A stretch of DNA of 64,000 nt, from positions 16,850,001 to 16,914,000 of the forward strand of contig NC_134152.1 of NCBI RefSeq assembly GCF_033958435.1, given 5' to 3'. The position numbers and the translations under genes are program-made. Of this stretch, positions 20,916 through 33,335 are shown piece by piece. The notes under the pieces were generated by a model that saw nothing but the letters and a program-made list of their open reading frames with translations, did no database searches and was not told the origin of the DNA. The DNA is from Carettochelys insculpta. Lineage: Eukaryota; Chordata; Testudines; Carettochelyidae. Position 1 is the stretch's first letter. Every line of letters starts with the position of its first letter.

Positions 20916-23381
20916 TCCAATAAGCCAAAGTGCCTGAACAGGCAAGCTTCTGTACTTTGCTTTCTTTGAAGCCTGAGAAACAGTGTACTTGCAAGTTACA
21001 AGTTACCACATTGCTCTTTCCAAGTGCATACATTTTTTCTGAAGGTGAATGTGTTACAAAGAAAACATTAAAAACAATAAAAGAACTTCCATGCATACTA
21101 AACGTTTACCAGAATTCACCCCAACTCCAACCTCAGGTGCTTATAGGCATCAATCCTTCAAAACCCACAACTGATTTTTTCCTGTGATTACATATTATAA
21201 TTTTCTCACATTCAGAACCAGAACAACCTTGAATAGTTCGAGTTTTCATTTTTTATCTTGGTCTTGTGTAACAAATATTGTTTCAGAAAGCTGAGTTTTT
21301 GCCTAACCAGAGGTGGGAAATTTGATATTCCCCAGGAAAACTGCTTACCAGTCTTGTCTGGCACAATGAATTCCTTTGAACACCCAGGTCTCATGTCTGT
21401 TACATCTTCTCCCTGTAGAGTTATAGACAATCACAATCCATGTCAATATATAAGCTATTTATTTAATACAATGGACTCCAAATAAACTAATTCATTAATG
21501 TCTCCCAAAGGTATTGCAGGACATTAATAAATGTGCTTATGTTAAATTGCTAATGATGTGTCACACCTCATTTTACAGAGAGGAACTGAGGCACAGGAGA
21601 TTAAGACATCCATTGTCTCTAGTAGGATCTTGTTGTTTATTATGGAAGACTATTCTACAGTCTAATCGATCTGCTACTATTCTGATAAAGGCTCTATTTT
21701 ATAAACTAATATAAGCATGGTCATCAGTGTTAGTAAAAATAAATATGATAATTTGGGGGCGAATATGTTGTTTGTGACATGTTAGATTTTACTGTCTATA
21801 AAGTGTTTTTTTATTTCTTAAATTTGGTTTAGAACTTGATTTTTTTTTCATAGTGTCATGACTCCATGGGGGCGTGGGTGCGGGAAGCCTGTCTGGGAAT
21901 TAGATAATTTCTGACCTACCTGACTCGAGGTTAGATGAGGGGGTGCTACACTGACATTGAACAATTAACTATGTTTATTGGTAGGCCCTGATTTCACAGA
22001 GAAGTTTCACAGACAGTGATAAGCAGAGGTTTAACAGCCAAATTCAGCCATGGTAAAACTTTAAACATTCACTGGATAATTCTGAATACACTTCATACAT
22101 ATTGGACTAAAATGCCATGTCTTTAGTTCTATCTCTGAGTAGTGCTCATTCAAAAGTTTCAGTGCTGCTGTCAGATATTAAATCCTTTGATTTTTAATTG
22201 AAAATGTTCACCTTGAGAGATTACAAGACTCTTGCTTGAAGATGAATTTCAGTACTCCATTTCTTTGAAGTATGTATTTCATTGCAATATCCGATGCTGT
22301 AAAGTCATCGGTGCCCCTCTCCATTTCCAAATGTATTCCCAGAATGATAAAGGGAGGTTGATGTTAGTACTTTAAATGCTCAATGGAATGTTCAAATGCT
22401 TTTCGATTGCTGGGCTGTGAAATTCACTATAAATTGTTGCTCATGATGCAGCACACAGTCCCTCTGAGATGGTGGTAAACCTGTTAATAAGTGTCAAATG
22501 AAAACTGGGTATGAGAAATAGCACTGATTACTTTGCTCTTATCACTAGAAGCAATATGATCATTTAATATTTTTAAAAAAAGCGAATTCTATGTCTGTGA
22601 AAATCACTTTAAAGGGTGATGTCTCCTATCCACAGAACAGTCAAAACAAAGGGCAGCACCAGCACAATTCCCAAAAAATCCCAGTCAGTGACTCCCTTCA
22701 TCCCTTTCCCTGTAAGAGGTTAGCTCACTTGGCTTAATTGGGCCTCGTCCACTTGCCTGAGGTTGCTAACAAGGATGCCAGGCATTATAAAGACAGGACT
22801 GCTTTGTTACATGGACACCTGAATACTAGGAAAAGGATTTAGACCACTTTTCCAATTGGTAGACCAATTGCTACCAGCTGGATGAGGCTTTCAAACACTT
22901 CTGATGTAGAGGCTGAGTTGCATTTGCTTGCACAGAGTGCTGTTGAATCATACCTTTCTACTATTGTCTTCTTTGCTTCATCCCCTCTGGAATACACTCA
23001 AAGAGAGGAGCCTGCAGTTGACTGAGAAGTCATTTTTATCTTTCTGATTTACTTTTAATACTGACAGTTCAGGGATGTTGTGTGAGACCGTTCTTCAGGA
23101 ATATGCATTTTAGACTGGAAATAAAAGGCTAGGAATCTTCAGAAAAAGTCTCTTCTTTGGACATTTTCAGGATGGTTTTTTAGAGCTGAGAAGTTCAGAT
23201 AAATTTTGAATATATTCATGAGGTTTTTGGATTTTTATGAACTTTATCCTGATCTTTGAATCTTCAGAGATTTATTCATTCTTAAAGATGAGCTGGAGTT
23301 TATTTGGTCTAAGGCTCAGAACTTCAATATTCTGTGAGATTTTGTAGGCAGATTGTTGAAGATCTTTCAAATTTTCGACAC
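20916..23381. other. No recognised feature
   Basis: About 2.5 kb of AT-rich DNA with no credible open frames, repeat termini or RNA genes. Confidence 0.4.
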
Positions 23382-23384
23382 TTT

Positions 23385-23813
23385 GGCTACGTCTACACTA
23401 CAGAGACCTTTCAAAAGAAGCTCTTCTGGAAGATCTCTCCTGAAAGAACTTCTTTCAAAATAGTGCAGCCACACGCAAAAAAGCAGATTGAAAGAGCAAT
23501 CTGATCTTCCAAAAGAGAGTGTCTTTCGAAAGAACTGGCCAAGGACCAAAAAATCAGTCCCCATGAGGACTGTTCTTTAGGGAAAAAAGGGCCTGAGGAG
23601 CATCTACACACGTTTTCTTTCAAAAGAAGCTTTTGAAAGGGGGTACACTTCCTGAATTGGGAAAGGAAGAGTGATTTTGAAAGGCACACCACATTCTTTC
23701 GATTTACTTTCGAAAGAATGTTCTTTTGTGTTTAGATGCTCCGTGTTATCTTTCGAAAAAGTTCCCATCTTTCAAAAAATCTTTTTAAAGAACTTGCTAG
23801 TGTAGACACAGCT
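23385..23813. mobile_element. GTCTACAC MITE rich in TTCGAAAG
   Basis: The ends are GGCTACGTCTACACTACAGA on the left and, inward from the right, AGCTGTGTCTACACTAGCAA. The interior repeats CTTTCGAAAG and CTTTTGAAAG palindromes. The flanks TTT and CTT make an imperfect duplication. The left terminus is nearly the same as that of the Harbinger at 34909 (GGCTACGTCTACACGTG). It has no coding capacity. Confidence 0.8.
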
Positions 23814-24377
23814 CTTGTTTCTCTGTGTATAAAATTCCAGTTCCTCAAAAAACTAATTTTTCTCATCTTGTTTTGGCATCTTTCATTATCACTTTCAGCA
23901 TGTTTAAGGCTTCAGGACTCATGCTGGAGAAAGAGTTTACCTTAAGTAAACATCAGATGTGATGGATAATTGTGTTGGAGAAACTATTTGATTATTTTCA
24001 TTTAACAATACAATTTTTCATAGATGAAAGGACCAAAGTCACATGGACAGCGTCTAAGCCAAAATAAGATAGAGCTGGGTTTAAAACCAAGCCTAACGCT
24101 GATTACTAGCCTTTCATCTATACCTCTGCTTTCTTGGAACTAAATGGAAACTAGAGCTTTGTATCTTAGCAGTGAAAATCCATTTTATGGATAAATGCAA
24201 GTCACATCATTTCTGAAACAGATATGTTTTAGATTTGTTTCAAATACATTGTACAGCTTCTGTAGACAGCCCTATCTGAGAAAAAATGGGTTCACAAATA
24301 GTCTCATGCGTGCATAGTGTGGGCTTAATTCTGATTATACAGCTAATAGAGGTATGAGAGAAGAATCAGGACTATTC

Positions 24378-24828
24378 TCAAGTCTACATCTACATGAGTG
24401 AATTTTTTCTTTTTTTTAAAGCTAGGGCTCTTTTGAAAAATCCCACGGAGCATCTAAATGCAAAATGCATTCTTTCGGTATTAAATTGGAAGAATGCAGC
24501 ACTTTTTCCAGTGGTCTTCCTCTGCTCCCAGATGAGGGAGAGTGCCTTTTTCTGAAAGATTCGTCCAGAAGAAATGTGTGTAGATGCCCCAGGGGCCCTT
24601 TTTTCAAACGAGCAGCCCTCCATGGCACACGGTATTTTGATCCATGGTGTTTCCTGGCCCGTTTTTTCAAAAGAGCAGCTGGGGTGTGGCAGCTCCCTAT
24701 CAAAAGAACGGATAGATTTTTCAATCCACTTTTTTGTCCATGGTCGAAATCTTTTAAATGGAATGTTTTTGGAAGAAATATTCTGAAAGAACTTCTTTTG
24801 AAGGACTACTGTAGTTTAGATATGGCCT
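24378..24828. mobile_element. GTCTACAC MITE, diverged
   Basis: The left part has 'aagtctacatctacatgagt'. The right end, read inward, is GGCCATATCTAAACTACAGT. The interior shares 'ctcttttgaaaaatcccac' and 'attaaattggaagaatgcag' with the piece at 58102-58222, and CTTTTGAAAG-like palindromes with 23385-23813. The left border is uncertain. Confidence 0.6.
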
Positions 24829-25343
24829 AAGCAATTGCAAAGATTCATTATAGGTATGGCAGCATTTATGTTAGGAGGTTTAGGCCAGTTATTGGTAAGC
24901 ACATGGATACTACTCTTTTGGAAAAAGTGTAAAGCCTGATGATATTTATTGAGGTCCCAGTCCAGAGTAGTAGGGGCATGAATTCTCAGATCAGAGAAGC
25001 TCCCAAGAACTCTCTTCCACTGCCATTGTCTGTTTTCCAAGTGTAATTCTTATATTTTTTCCTCTTTTCTTTTTATATTTTTGCTATTATATTAAAAAGT
25101 TTTGCACAAATACATTGTAAACCCTATTAACCAAAGCTCCCAAGCTGCTCCTGCTGCTTTTTCCTTAAATGCAGAGGGCAAAAGCTAACCACTGAGTAGA
25201 CACAGGCTGCAATCCAGCATGTGATGGCTTTCTGCTGACATGCTTAAAGATAAGGATTAAATTAACGCCTCATCACAGACCCTGTTGTCCTCTGTCTGAA
25301 CAAACATAAAAATGACATCTCTTGCCCCAGACTAGCCACAATC
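24829..25343. other. No recognised feature
   Basis: AT-rich non-coding sequence between two MITEs. Confidence 0.4.
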
Positions 25344-25346
25344 TAA

Positions 25347-25567
25347 GGCTGCGTCTACACTTACCTTGAAGGTCGACAGCTGTTATGCAATTTTTGGTAC
25401 GCCAATTACATACCAAAAATCAACTTTGCAGCCATTGACTTGTGTACCTGTCTTCACATCAGAAGGTCGACAGGAGAGCTTCTCCCATTAACCTTTCTTA
25501 CTACCATGCAGCTCAATGTTGACCCTGGAATGTGCTGTTTCACACATGCATAAGTGTAGATATAGCC
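25347..25567. mobile_element. Short GTCTACAC MITE, TSD TAA
   Basis: The left end is GGCTGCGTCTACACTTACCT and the right end read inward is GGCTATATCTACACTTATGC. TAA flanks both sides (25344-25346 and 25568-25570), the classic PIF/Harbinger target. It is 221 bp, with internal 'ggtcgaca' motifs and no coding capacity. Confidence 0.85.
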
Positions 25568-26885
25568 TAAGTAAAGGCCAAGACAGAAGTGATGGTTTCA
25601 AGAAACAGACAGGAGGGAATACAAGGAGACAATAAGACAAAAAAACAAACTCTGTATTAAAACACTGATTGGTGTCTCTGCTTTCCTTGTAGTCCTTCTG
25701 AAGAGCGTTTTAGACAGTTGTATTCTTCACTCCACCTGAATATTAAATGTTTTGTGTCCAAAAAGCCAGTTTTCAAATGAAAGCTATTCATTTGCTTTTC
25801 CTGAATCCCATAGTAATGAAGAATCCGACAACAGATCCCTCTGAGTTTCTTCAGTGAAGGTCTGAATTTATAATGAGCAGTGCTTTATTTCTAGAAAAAA
25901 AGGTGCTAAAACTCAGCTCCAAACCATGCCCCCTGCCAGCCCCAGGCTTAAACCTCTTGCAGCCCCAAACTGCCCTATCCTCCCAGCCCCAGGCTTAACC
26001 CCTTTTAGCCCCAAACTTGCCTCCCCATCCCCAGGATTTACCTGCCTCAGACAACAGCTCTGCGTGCTGCCCACTTTCTGTATGCAATCCAGGTTCCTGA
26101 GGTATGAAGAGGTAGCCTGGAGCCAGTGCCCACCCCAACCCCCTCACAGCGCAGGCATATGGTGCATTCTGGGCAGTGGTGGTGTTAGCGCCAGGTGCTG
26201 AAGATAGGCACTTCTGAGCCAGCGATGGTAGCAGGGAACAGGGGGAGCAAACAGCTGGCAGAAGAATGGCCACCACTCTTTCCCCTTTGGCTGTGGAGTA
26301 GAGTGGACCTGCCTGCTTTCCCCCTGGCTGCTGCCACTGAGCACAATGTCCTGAGCAGGCTGCAGCAGCCAGGCAGTGCCAGCCAGGGAGGCGGGAGCAG
26401 GGCAGCAGCTGGAGGAGGATGAGGCCCCCCGGGCTGGGAGCGGAGGAAATAGCACTGACCATGGGGGTGATCTGGCTGCTTTCTTCCCAAGTCTCCCTGG
26501 CAAAGTTAGGGGGTGCCTGTAGCTAGGGGGTGGGGTGAACTGGGTATGTGCTCTGCTCCTCTGGGGCCACTGCCTCCCCCCACTACTCCCCCCCGACCTC
26601 CTCCTTCTGAGTGCAGTTCTGGCAGGGGAGGCCCAGCTGCCCCTCCCCACAGGTTTCCTGAAGGCTTAGACTTCCTCCGCATGGAGCATGAGTGGGCAGC
26701 TCCCTTCCCAGCCAGTCCACTTTTTTGGACTCCCTGCCACAGTGGCTCTGGAGGCTGTCCCCACTCAAAGAAAAATACTAAATTCAGTTTTAATGGCAGG
26801 TATTGTTCGAGCGGCAGCAGCCTCCAGAGCTGCAAGGGGTGTCAGTGGTGGCAGGGCTCGGAGCCAGAGGTTGCCGACCCCAGCA

Positions 26886-28190
26886 GATCACAGAATCACA
26901 GAATCATAGGGCTGGAAGAGACCTCAGGGTGTCATCTAGTCCAGCCCCCTGCTTCAAGCAGGATTAACCCCCACTAAGTCATTCCAGCCAGGACTACAAA
27001 CCTTGAGGGATGAAGAATTCAACAACTCTCTAGGCAACGCATTCCAATGCTTCACCATGCTCGTGGTGAAGTAGTTTTTCCTAATATCTAACCTACACCT
27101 CTCCCTCTTCAACTTCAGACCATTACTCCTTGTTCTGCCACCTGACACCACTGAGAACAGTTTCTCACCCTCCTCTTTCGAGCTCCCCTTCAGGAAGTTG
27201 AAGGCTGCTATTAAATCACCCCTAAATCTTCTCTTCTGTAAACTAAACAAGCCCAAATCCTTCAGCCTATCCTCACAGGTCTTGTGCTCCAGCCCCTTAA
27301 TCATTTTTGTTGCCCTCCACTGAAACTACCATAGCAAATCCACAACCTTTTTATACTGGGGGGGCCCAAAACTGGACACAATATTACAGATGTGGCCTCA
27401 CTAGTGCCAGATAGAGGGAATAACTACTTCTCTAGATCTCCTCAAAATTCTCCTCCTAATGCCCCTTGGTATGCCGTTAGCCTTCTTGTCAACAAGGGCA
27501 CACTGTTTACTCATATTCCAGCCTTTCACCCACCATAACCCCTAGGTCCCTTTCCGTCATACTGCTGCTGAGCCAGTCAGTCCCCAGCGTATAACAATGC
27601 TTGGGATTCTTCCGCCCCAGGTGCAGGACTCTACACTTCTCCTTGTTGAACTGCATCAGATTTCTTTTGGACCAGTCCTTCAATTTATCCAGGTCACTCT
27701 GGATTCTCTCTACACACTGCAATGTATCTACCTCTCCTCCTAGTTTTGTGTCATCCACAAACTTGCTCAGGGTGTAATCTAGTCCCCAATTCAGGTAATT
27801 AATAAAGATGTTGAACAACACCAGCCCTAGAACCGAGCATTGTGGCACTCTGCTTGAAACCGACCGCCATCCAGATATTGAACCATTGACCACTACCCAT
27901 TGGGCCTGACTGTCAAGCCAGCTTCCTATCCATCTTATAGTCCAAGGATCCAATCCATATTTCCTTAACTTATGGACAAGAATGTTGTGGGAGACCCTAT
28001 CAAAAGCTTTGCTGAAGTCAAGGAACATCACATCCACTGAATTCCCCATGTCCACAGAGCCTGTTACCTCATCATAGAAGCTAATCAGATTAGTCAGGCA
28101 GGACTTGCCCCTGGTGAAGCCATGTTGGCTACTTTTGATCACTTTTCCCTCTTCCAAGTGCTCCAAAATGGATTCCTTGAGGATCCCTTA
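26886..28190 (-). mobile_element. CR1 LINE, 5'-truncated
   Basis: The 3' end is at 26886 (ATCACAGAATCACAGAATCA on the plus strand). The minus strand then encodes the C-terminal domain ([20 protein letters not shown], ending in a VKHWNALP block) and an open stretch at 28166-27507. That stretch has [47 protein letters not shown] and FVDDTKLGG. The catalytic FADD motif reads FVDD. One frame break separates the two parts. It is a fairly recent copy by similarity to 54159-55623. Confidence 0.85.
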
Positions 28191-29742
28191 CATAAGAACA
28201 TAAGAACATAAGAATGGCCATACTGGGTCAGACCAAAGGTCCATCCAGCCCAGTATCCTGTCTGCCGACAGTGGCCAATGCCAGGTGCCCCAGAGAAGGA
28301 GAACAGAAGACAATGATCAAGTGATTTATCTCCTGCCATCCATTTCCTGCCCTTGTAATGAAGGCCAGGGCACCATACTTTACCCCTGGCTAATAGCCAT
28401 TTATGGACCTAACCTGCAAAAATTTATCGAGCTCTTTTTTAAACCCTAATAGAGTCCTGGCCTTCACAGCCTCCTCTGGTAAGGAGTTCCATAGGTTGAC
28501 TGTGCGCTGTGTGAAGAAAAATTTCCTTTTATTAGTTTTGAACCTACTACCCATCAATTTCATTTGGTGTCCCCTAGTTCTTGTATTATGGGAAAAGGTA
28601 AATAATTTTTCTATATTCACTTTCTCCACACCATTCATGATTTTATATACCTCTATCATATCACCCCTCAATTGCCTCTTTTCCAGACTGAAAAGTCCCA
28701 GTCTCTCTAGCCTCTCCCCTTATGGGACCCGTTCCAAACCCCTAATCATCTTAGTCGCCCTTTTCTGAACCTTTTCTAATGCCAATATATCTTTTTTGAG
28801 GTGAGGAGACCACATCTGCACACAGTACTCAAGATGTGGGTGTACCATAGTTTTATATAGGGGAAGAATGATATCTTTTGTCTTATTATCTATCCCTTTT
28901 TTAATAATTCCTAACATCCTATTTGCTTTACTAACTGCCACTGCACACTGCGTGGATGTGTTCAGAGAACTATCCACTATAACTCCAAGATCCCTTTCCT
29001 GATCTGTCGTAGCTAAATTTGACCCCATCATGTTGTACGTGTAATTTGGGTTATTTTTTCCAATGTGCATTACCTTACACTTACCCACATTAAATTTCAT
29101 TTGCCTTTTTGTTGCCCAATCACTCAGTTTGCTGAGAGCTTTTTGTAGTTCTTCACAATCCCTTTTGGTTTTTACTGTCCTGAACAACTTGGTGTCATCT
29201 GCAAACTTTGCCACCTCACTGATCCTACTCATCAGTTCTCTCAGGGAGACGAAGTCTGCTCTTTTGAAATCAAGCACCTGTATGTTACTGCTCACCTTTC
29301 TTTCTTTTGTCCAGATCCTGAAATCTACTATCTCATGGTCACTGCAGCCCAGGTTTCCACACACTTACATTTCTTCTACTAGTTCTTCTCTGATTGTAAG
29401 CAGCAGGTCAAGTTGCGCACAGCCCCTGGTCGGTTCCTTCAGCACTTGTACCAAGAAGTTATCCCCAACATTCTCGAAAAACTTCCTGTATTGTCTGCGT
29501 GCTGCTGTATTGGTCTTCCAATAAATGTCCGGATGATTAAAGTCTCCCATGAGAACCAGGGCTTGTGATTTGGAAGCTTCACTTAGCTTCCTGAAGAAAG
29601 CCTCATCTATCTCATCTCCCTGATCTGGTGCTCTATAGAGGACACCTACTACAACATCACCTCTGTTACTTCTGCCTGTAAACTTAACCCAAAGACACTC
29701 AACTGCTTTTTCTCCCTCCTTCTACTGGAGCTCTGAGTATAC
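28191..29742 (-). mobile_element. CR1 LINE with in-frame internal deletion
   Basis: The 3' end has the ACATAAGAACATAAGAATGG tail at 28192-28215. On the minus strand the order is linker region (ALVLMGDFNHPDIYWKT, then LDLLLTIREELVEE), then NLGCSDHEIVDFRIWTKERK and SLRELMSRISEVAKFADDTK, and on to the C-terminus (VQKRATKMIRGLE, then [11 protein letters not shown]). SLRELMSRI normally precedes the whole N-terminal half of the reverse transcriptase, but here it joins directly to the FADD catalytic motif in one open frame. The fingers and first catalytic Asp region are therefore missing. Confidence 0.8.
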
Positions 29743-29821
29743 AGCTCAAAGTTTCCAAAAAAGGTGCTGGAATTCTATTATGGTGTGTTCCCCCAGAAAA
29801 AAAAAAAACCCTGATAATGAT

Positions 29822-30418
29822 AGAGGTAAAGGGAAAAATATGTAAAGTTTATAGATTTACCCAAGTGTGCACAAGCAGCATTATTGACCATATCCTGCTT
29901 AGAAATCAGATTTCTATACTAATTTAGTAATAATTGGTCAAAGTCCAAATGTGCATGCATTGTAAAGAGACAAGATAGTGTATTAAAACTTTAATATTCT
30001 TGTTGAACTTGGAGCCTTCATTTGCCATGAATGCATACAGAAATTATGCTTTCTAGCTCGACAATATGACAGATGATGCATGATTCCTGATGAAAGACAT
30101 TATCTGCAATGTACTAATAGCATTAATTCTACCATAAGTGTTCATTTGAGTGGTTAGCCATCTAGAAAAAAATTACAAGCCTCATATATACAGATTAAGT
30201 GTGTTCAGTAGTGCAATTTTTGTTTGAAATCTTCTTTGCCATTATGAAGTGCAGCAAGTGACTTAAATGCTTTTAAATACTTTGCCTTTCATGTATCTTT
30301 GCAAGTTCAAGAATTGTTATTGGGAAGTGTGATACTTGATCTGTCCTTGTTAAGATTCTAATAATTCTGACCATTGTATTGGTTTTCTGCACATTCATCC
30401 CTTTGTCTCTTGGACTTC
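29822..30418. other. No recognised feature
   Basis: AT-rich non-coding sequence between two hAT elements. Confidence 0.4.
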
Positions 30419-30426
30419 CTATGGAG

Positions 30427-30744
30427 CAGCATTGCTCAAACTGTGGGTCAGGACCCCAAAGTAGGTTGCGACTCCATTTTGGTGAATTAGCCAGACCTGA
30501 CTTAGAGTTACTGCCACTCACAGTTGAAGCTGAAGCCAGAGCCCCACCTCCTGCAGCTGAAGCCTGAGGTCTTACTAAATGATCCCAGAAGGCAGGACTG
30601 AAGCCTGAGTTTGCCCAAGCAGCTTAGGCTCATGGGGAGGGCCAAACTCCAAACCTTTGCCCCAACTCCTCGGGGGGGGGGCGATAAACTGAAGCCCAGG
30701 CCTACCTTCACTCCCAAGGAGGGACTCTGTATCCTGAACCTCAC
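30427..30744. mobile_element. hAT element, 5' end only
   Basis: CAGCATTGCTCAAACTGTGG followed by GTCAGGACCCC is a hAT-style terminus. The preceding eight bases, CTATGGAG (30419-30426), would be the duplication, but no right end is found before the LINE sequence starts near 30745. The interior is non-coding. Confidence 0.5.
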
Positions 30745-31985
30745 CACCCAGAGCTCCAGCCACTTCCACTTTTTATTAATCTTCTCTTTTTCAGGAACAG
30801 TATGCTCAATTGCTTCTTCTATCACCCTGGCTATCATTTCGACTCTCTTATTTAGATCTTTCTCTGTGCTGGCATTCCTAATTTTCTCTTCAAGTGCTGC
30901 TCTGTAGGCATTCCCTATTTCTTCCACGCATAGCCTTGCCATGGCTCTTCTTTTCTTAAACTGTCTCATACTTTCTCTTTAGTTGCATCTTGATGTTTGT
31001 GATCACTAGACTGTGGTCCAAGTCCATATCCACTTCTTGGAAAGTTCGGTATTGCTGCACTGATGTTACCCATCTTCTTCTTATGAAGATCACTTTTGTC
31101 ATGTTCTTGGACTTCTTGTCCTTTGATCGCCATGTCCACTTCCGACAGTCCTTTTGTTGGAATCTCATGTTACAGATCACCATCTTGTACTCCATAGCAA
31201 ACTCCAGTAAGTTGTGTCTCATTTGTTTCTTCCTCTGTATCCATATCCTCCATGACTCTCTCCCAACCTTCATTATCTGTTCTGACCTTCACATTCCTAT
31301 CTTCTCCAAAGATCAACACACCTATCTTAGGTATCTCCTCCAGCATCTTTGTCAAGTCTTTATAGAATAGCTCGATCTCTTCCTCATACTGTCCTATGTG
31401 GGTGCAAATCCATACTGTCCTATGTGGGCGCATACACCTGAATGACCAGGATATTGAACAGTTTTGCTGCAAATATCACTACCATCATTCTCGCACTCAC
31501 CGGTTTGTATCCTAAGGATGCTCCTCTAGCTCTTTTGCTAAGAAGGATTCTGACTCCTGTCTCATACTTTGTTTCATTCCCTGACCAAATGACTTTGCAA
31601 CCACACTTCTCTCCTGATGCCATCCAACTCATCTCCATCAGTCCTAGGATATCACATCAATATTTCCCCATCCCCTGTTGAAGCAGCTCTAACTTTCCAG
31701 TCATCCACAGTGTTCAGACATTCAGATGTTCAGTGTTCCAACTGAAAGTATATGTGTTAGTTATAATTTTCTTTCAGCATCCTCTTATTGACCCAACCCT
31801 GATCACTTGATCGGTGTCACGGACTTTGTTTATCCAGGCAACATCTGAGCTGGCGTCTTTTATCAGTTAGTCTTACTGGCATCAGATTTCATTTGTATTG
31901 TTGTTGCACAGTCAGTGCATCAACACTCATCTGACCAACCCTTTTCCTCTATCCAGGCTTAGGACTGGCATGGAACTCCTAGAGG
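30745..31985 (-). mobile_element. RTE-like LINE endonuclease half, inverted
   Basis: Read on the minus strand, a 5' untranslated part near 31985-31760 is followed by a WNTEHL segment, then GLMEMSWMASGEKCGC, ILVIQVYAPT, EEEIELFYKDLTKMLEEIPK and VLIFGEDRN, which are landmarks of an AP-type LINE endonuclease. The linker (NAYRAALEEKIRNA, then AIEHTVPEKEKI) ends near 30745. Several stops interrupt it. The 5' end of this half faces the reverse transcriptase half on the plus strand, the arrangement expected for a 5' inversion during insertion. Confidence 0.75.
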
Positions 31986-33335
31986 CTTCATGGCAGAGTT
32001 AATACACAAGAAAAGAAGTGCATTGGAGTGCAAGAACTACAGAACAATCGCCCTAACAAGTCTTCTAGGCAAGGTGCTGATGATGATACTGACAGGGAGA
32101 CTGAGACTGCAGATAAAAGAACACCTAGTGGATGAGCAAGAGGGATTCAGGAAAGATAGAAGTACCATACAACAGATATTGGCACTAAGACTGACACTGG
32201 AGAAAGCTCCATAAAAGAACAAGAACACCAACAATTGTTTCATCAGTTTTCAGAAGGCACTTGACAGTAGTGATCAGAAAGTGATGTGGGTGGTGTTGGA
32301 GTTGTACGGAGTGAATAGCAGACTGATATGGTTGTTGAAGGATAACAATGACAATGCGGAGGCAGCGGTGAGAACATGTGAAGAATTGAGAAGTTGGTTT
32401 AGAACGAGTAGAGGTACCAGACAAGGATATCCAATATCACCGAGTACCTTCATCACGCACCAAGAGAGAGCAATAGACAAGATCAAGGAAGAAGTAAAAG
32501 GGATGTCTGTGCATGGGATGAGAATCAACAACTTGGGGTTCTGAGATGATATTGTTATCATTGAAGAAGATGAAGAGAAGCTAGCAAGAATGGTGCAGGT
32601 GCTAAACAAGGAAGAGAAGCTGTACGGACTGATTATGAACATTTATAAAACAAAAACAATGGTATCTGGAGATAAGGAAATAGGAACGAAGATAAGTGTA
32701 GATAGGATTGAACTAGACAATGTAGAGAAAGTCACGTATCTGGGGAGCAACATAAGGTATGATCTAGATTGTAAGAAGGAAATAGCAACTAGAATAGTGA
32801 AAGCAAGAGTGAGTTTGAGGGTGATGGATAAGATCTGGAAAAGCAAAGTGATTAACTTAGGAACAAAGCTGAACGTCTTGAACACATGTAAATTCATCAG
32901 CATGTTGTATGGATGTGAGACATAGGTGATAACAAAATATTCAAAGAGAAGGATATTGGCAGTTGAGAGGAGCTGTTATAGAAAATCCTGAAAATAGGAT
33001 GGATGCAGAAAGTCACCAACAAGGAATTATATACAGCCAAAAGAGAACCTACTGCAGAAGGTCATGGAACAGACGTTATAGCTTTTTGGCCATATCTGCA
33101 GAATGAATGATGAATGAAAAATCAAGACCCAAGTATCTGGCATAATGGAAGGTTCAAATGGGGAGGCAGACCCCACAGAGAATGGGTAGATGATATTGTA
33201 GTGTGGTGCAGAGCTAGTCTACAGAAACTAAGCCACTCCTCACTGGACGGGGAAAGATTGAAGGAAATAGTGAAGGAGACATCAGACACCAATGGGTGCT
33301 GAGCCCATGGTTGTTGTTGATGATGATGATGATGG
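31986..33335 (+). mobile_element. RTE-like LINE reverse transcriptase half
   Basis: The plus strand encodes ECKNYRTIALTSLLGKVLM, DEQEGFRKDRSTIQQILALR, GTRQGYPISPSTF, then a decayed catalytic site (stop followed by DDIVIIEEDEEKL). Further on are TKTMVSGDKEIGTKISVDRI, VEKVTYLGSNI, MLYGCET and LFGHICRM. The C-terminus, with HREWVDDIV, ends in a GAT repeat tail at about 33318-33335. Frameshifts near 32220, 32540 and 32925 inactivate it. The same family occurs at 14153-14715. Confidence 0.8.

Larger units (their letters stand above)
25878..29813. mobile_element. Non-autonomous hAT split by two CR1 copies
   Basis: The left end is CAGTGCTTTATTTCTAGAAA. The right end read inward is CAGGGTTTTTTTTTTTTCTG. 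Eight bases on each side, ATAATGAG (25870-25877) and ATAATGAT (29814-29821), match at seven positions, which fits a hAT duplication. The element's own sequence is 25878-26885 plus 29743-29813, about 1.1 kb of GC-rich, non-coding DNA. The CR1 copies at 26886-29742 entered later. Confidence 0.75.

Noticed and set aside
25926..26977. Several long frames on both strands in the GC-rich block
   Set aside because: They overlap on opposite strands, are rich in Pro, Ala, Gly and Ser, and lie inside a non-autonomous hAT.
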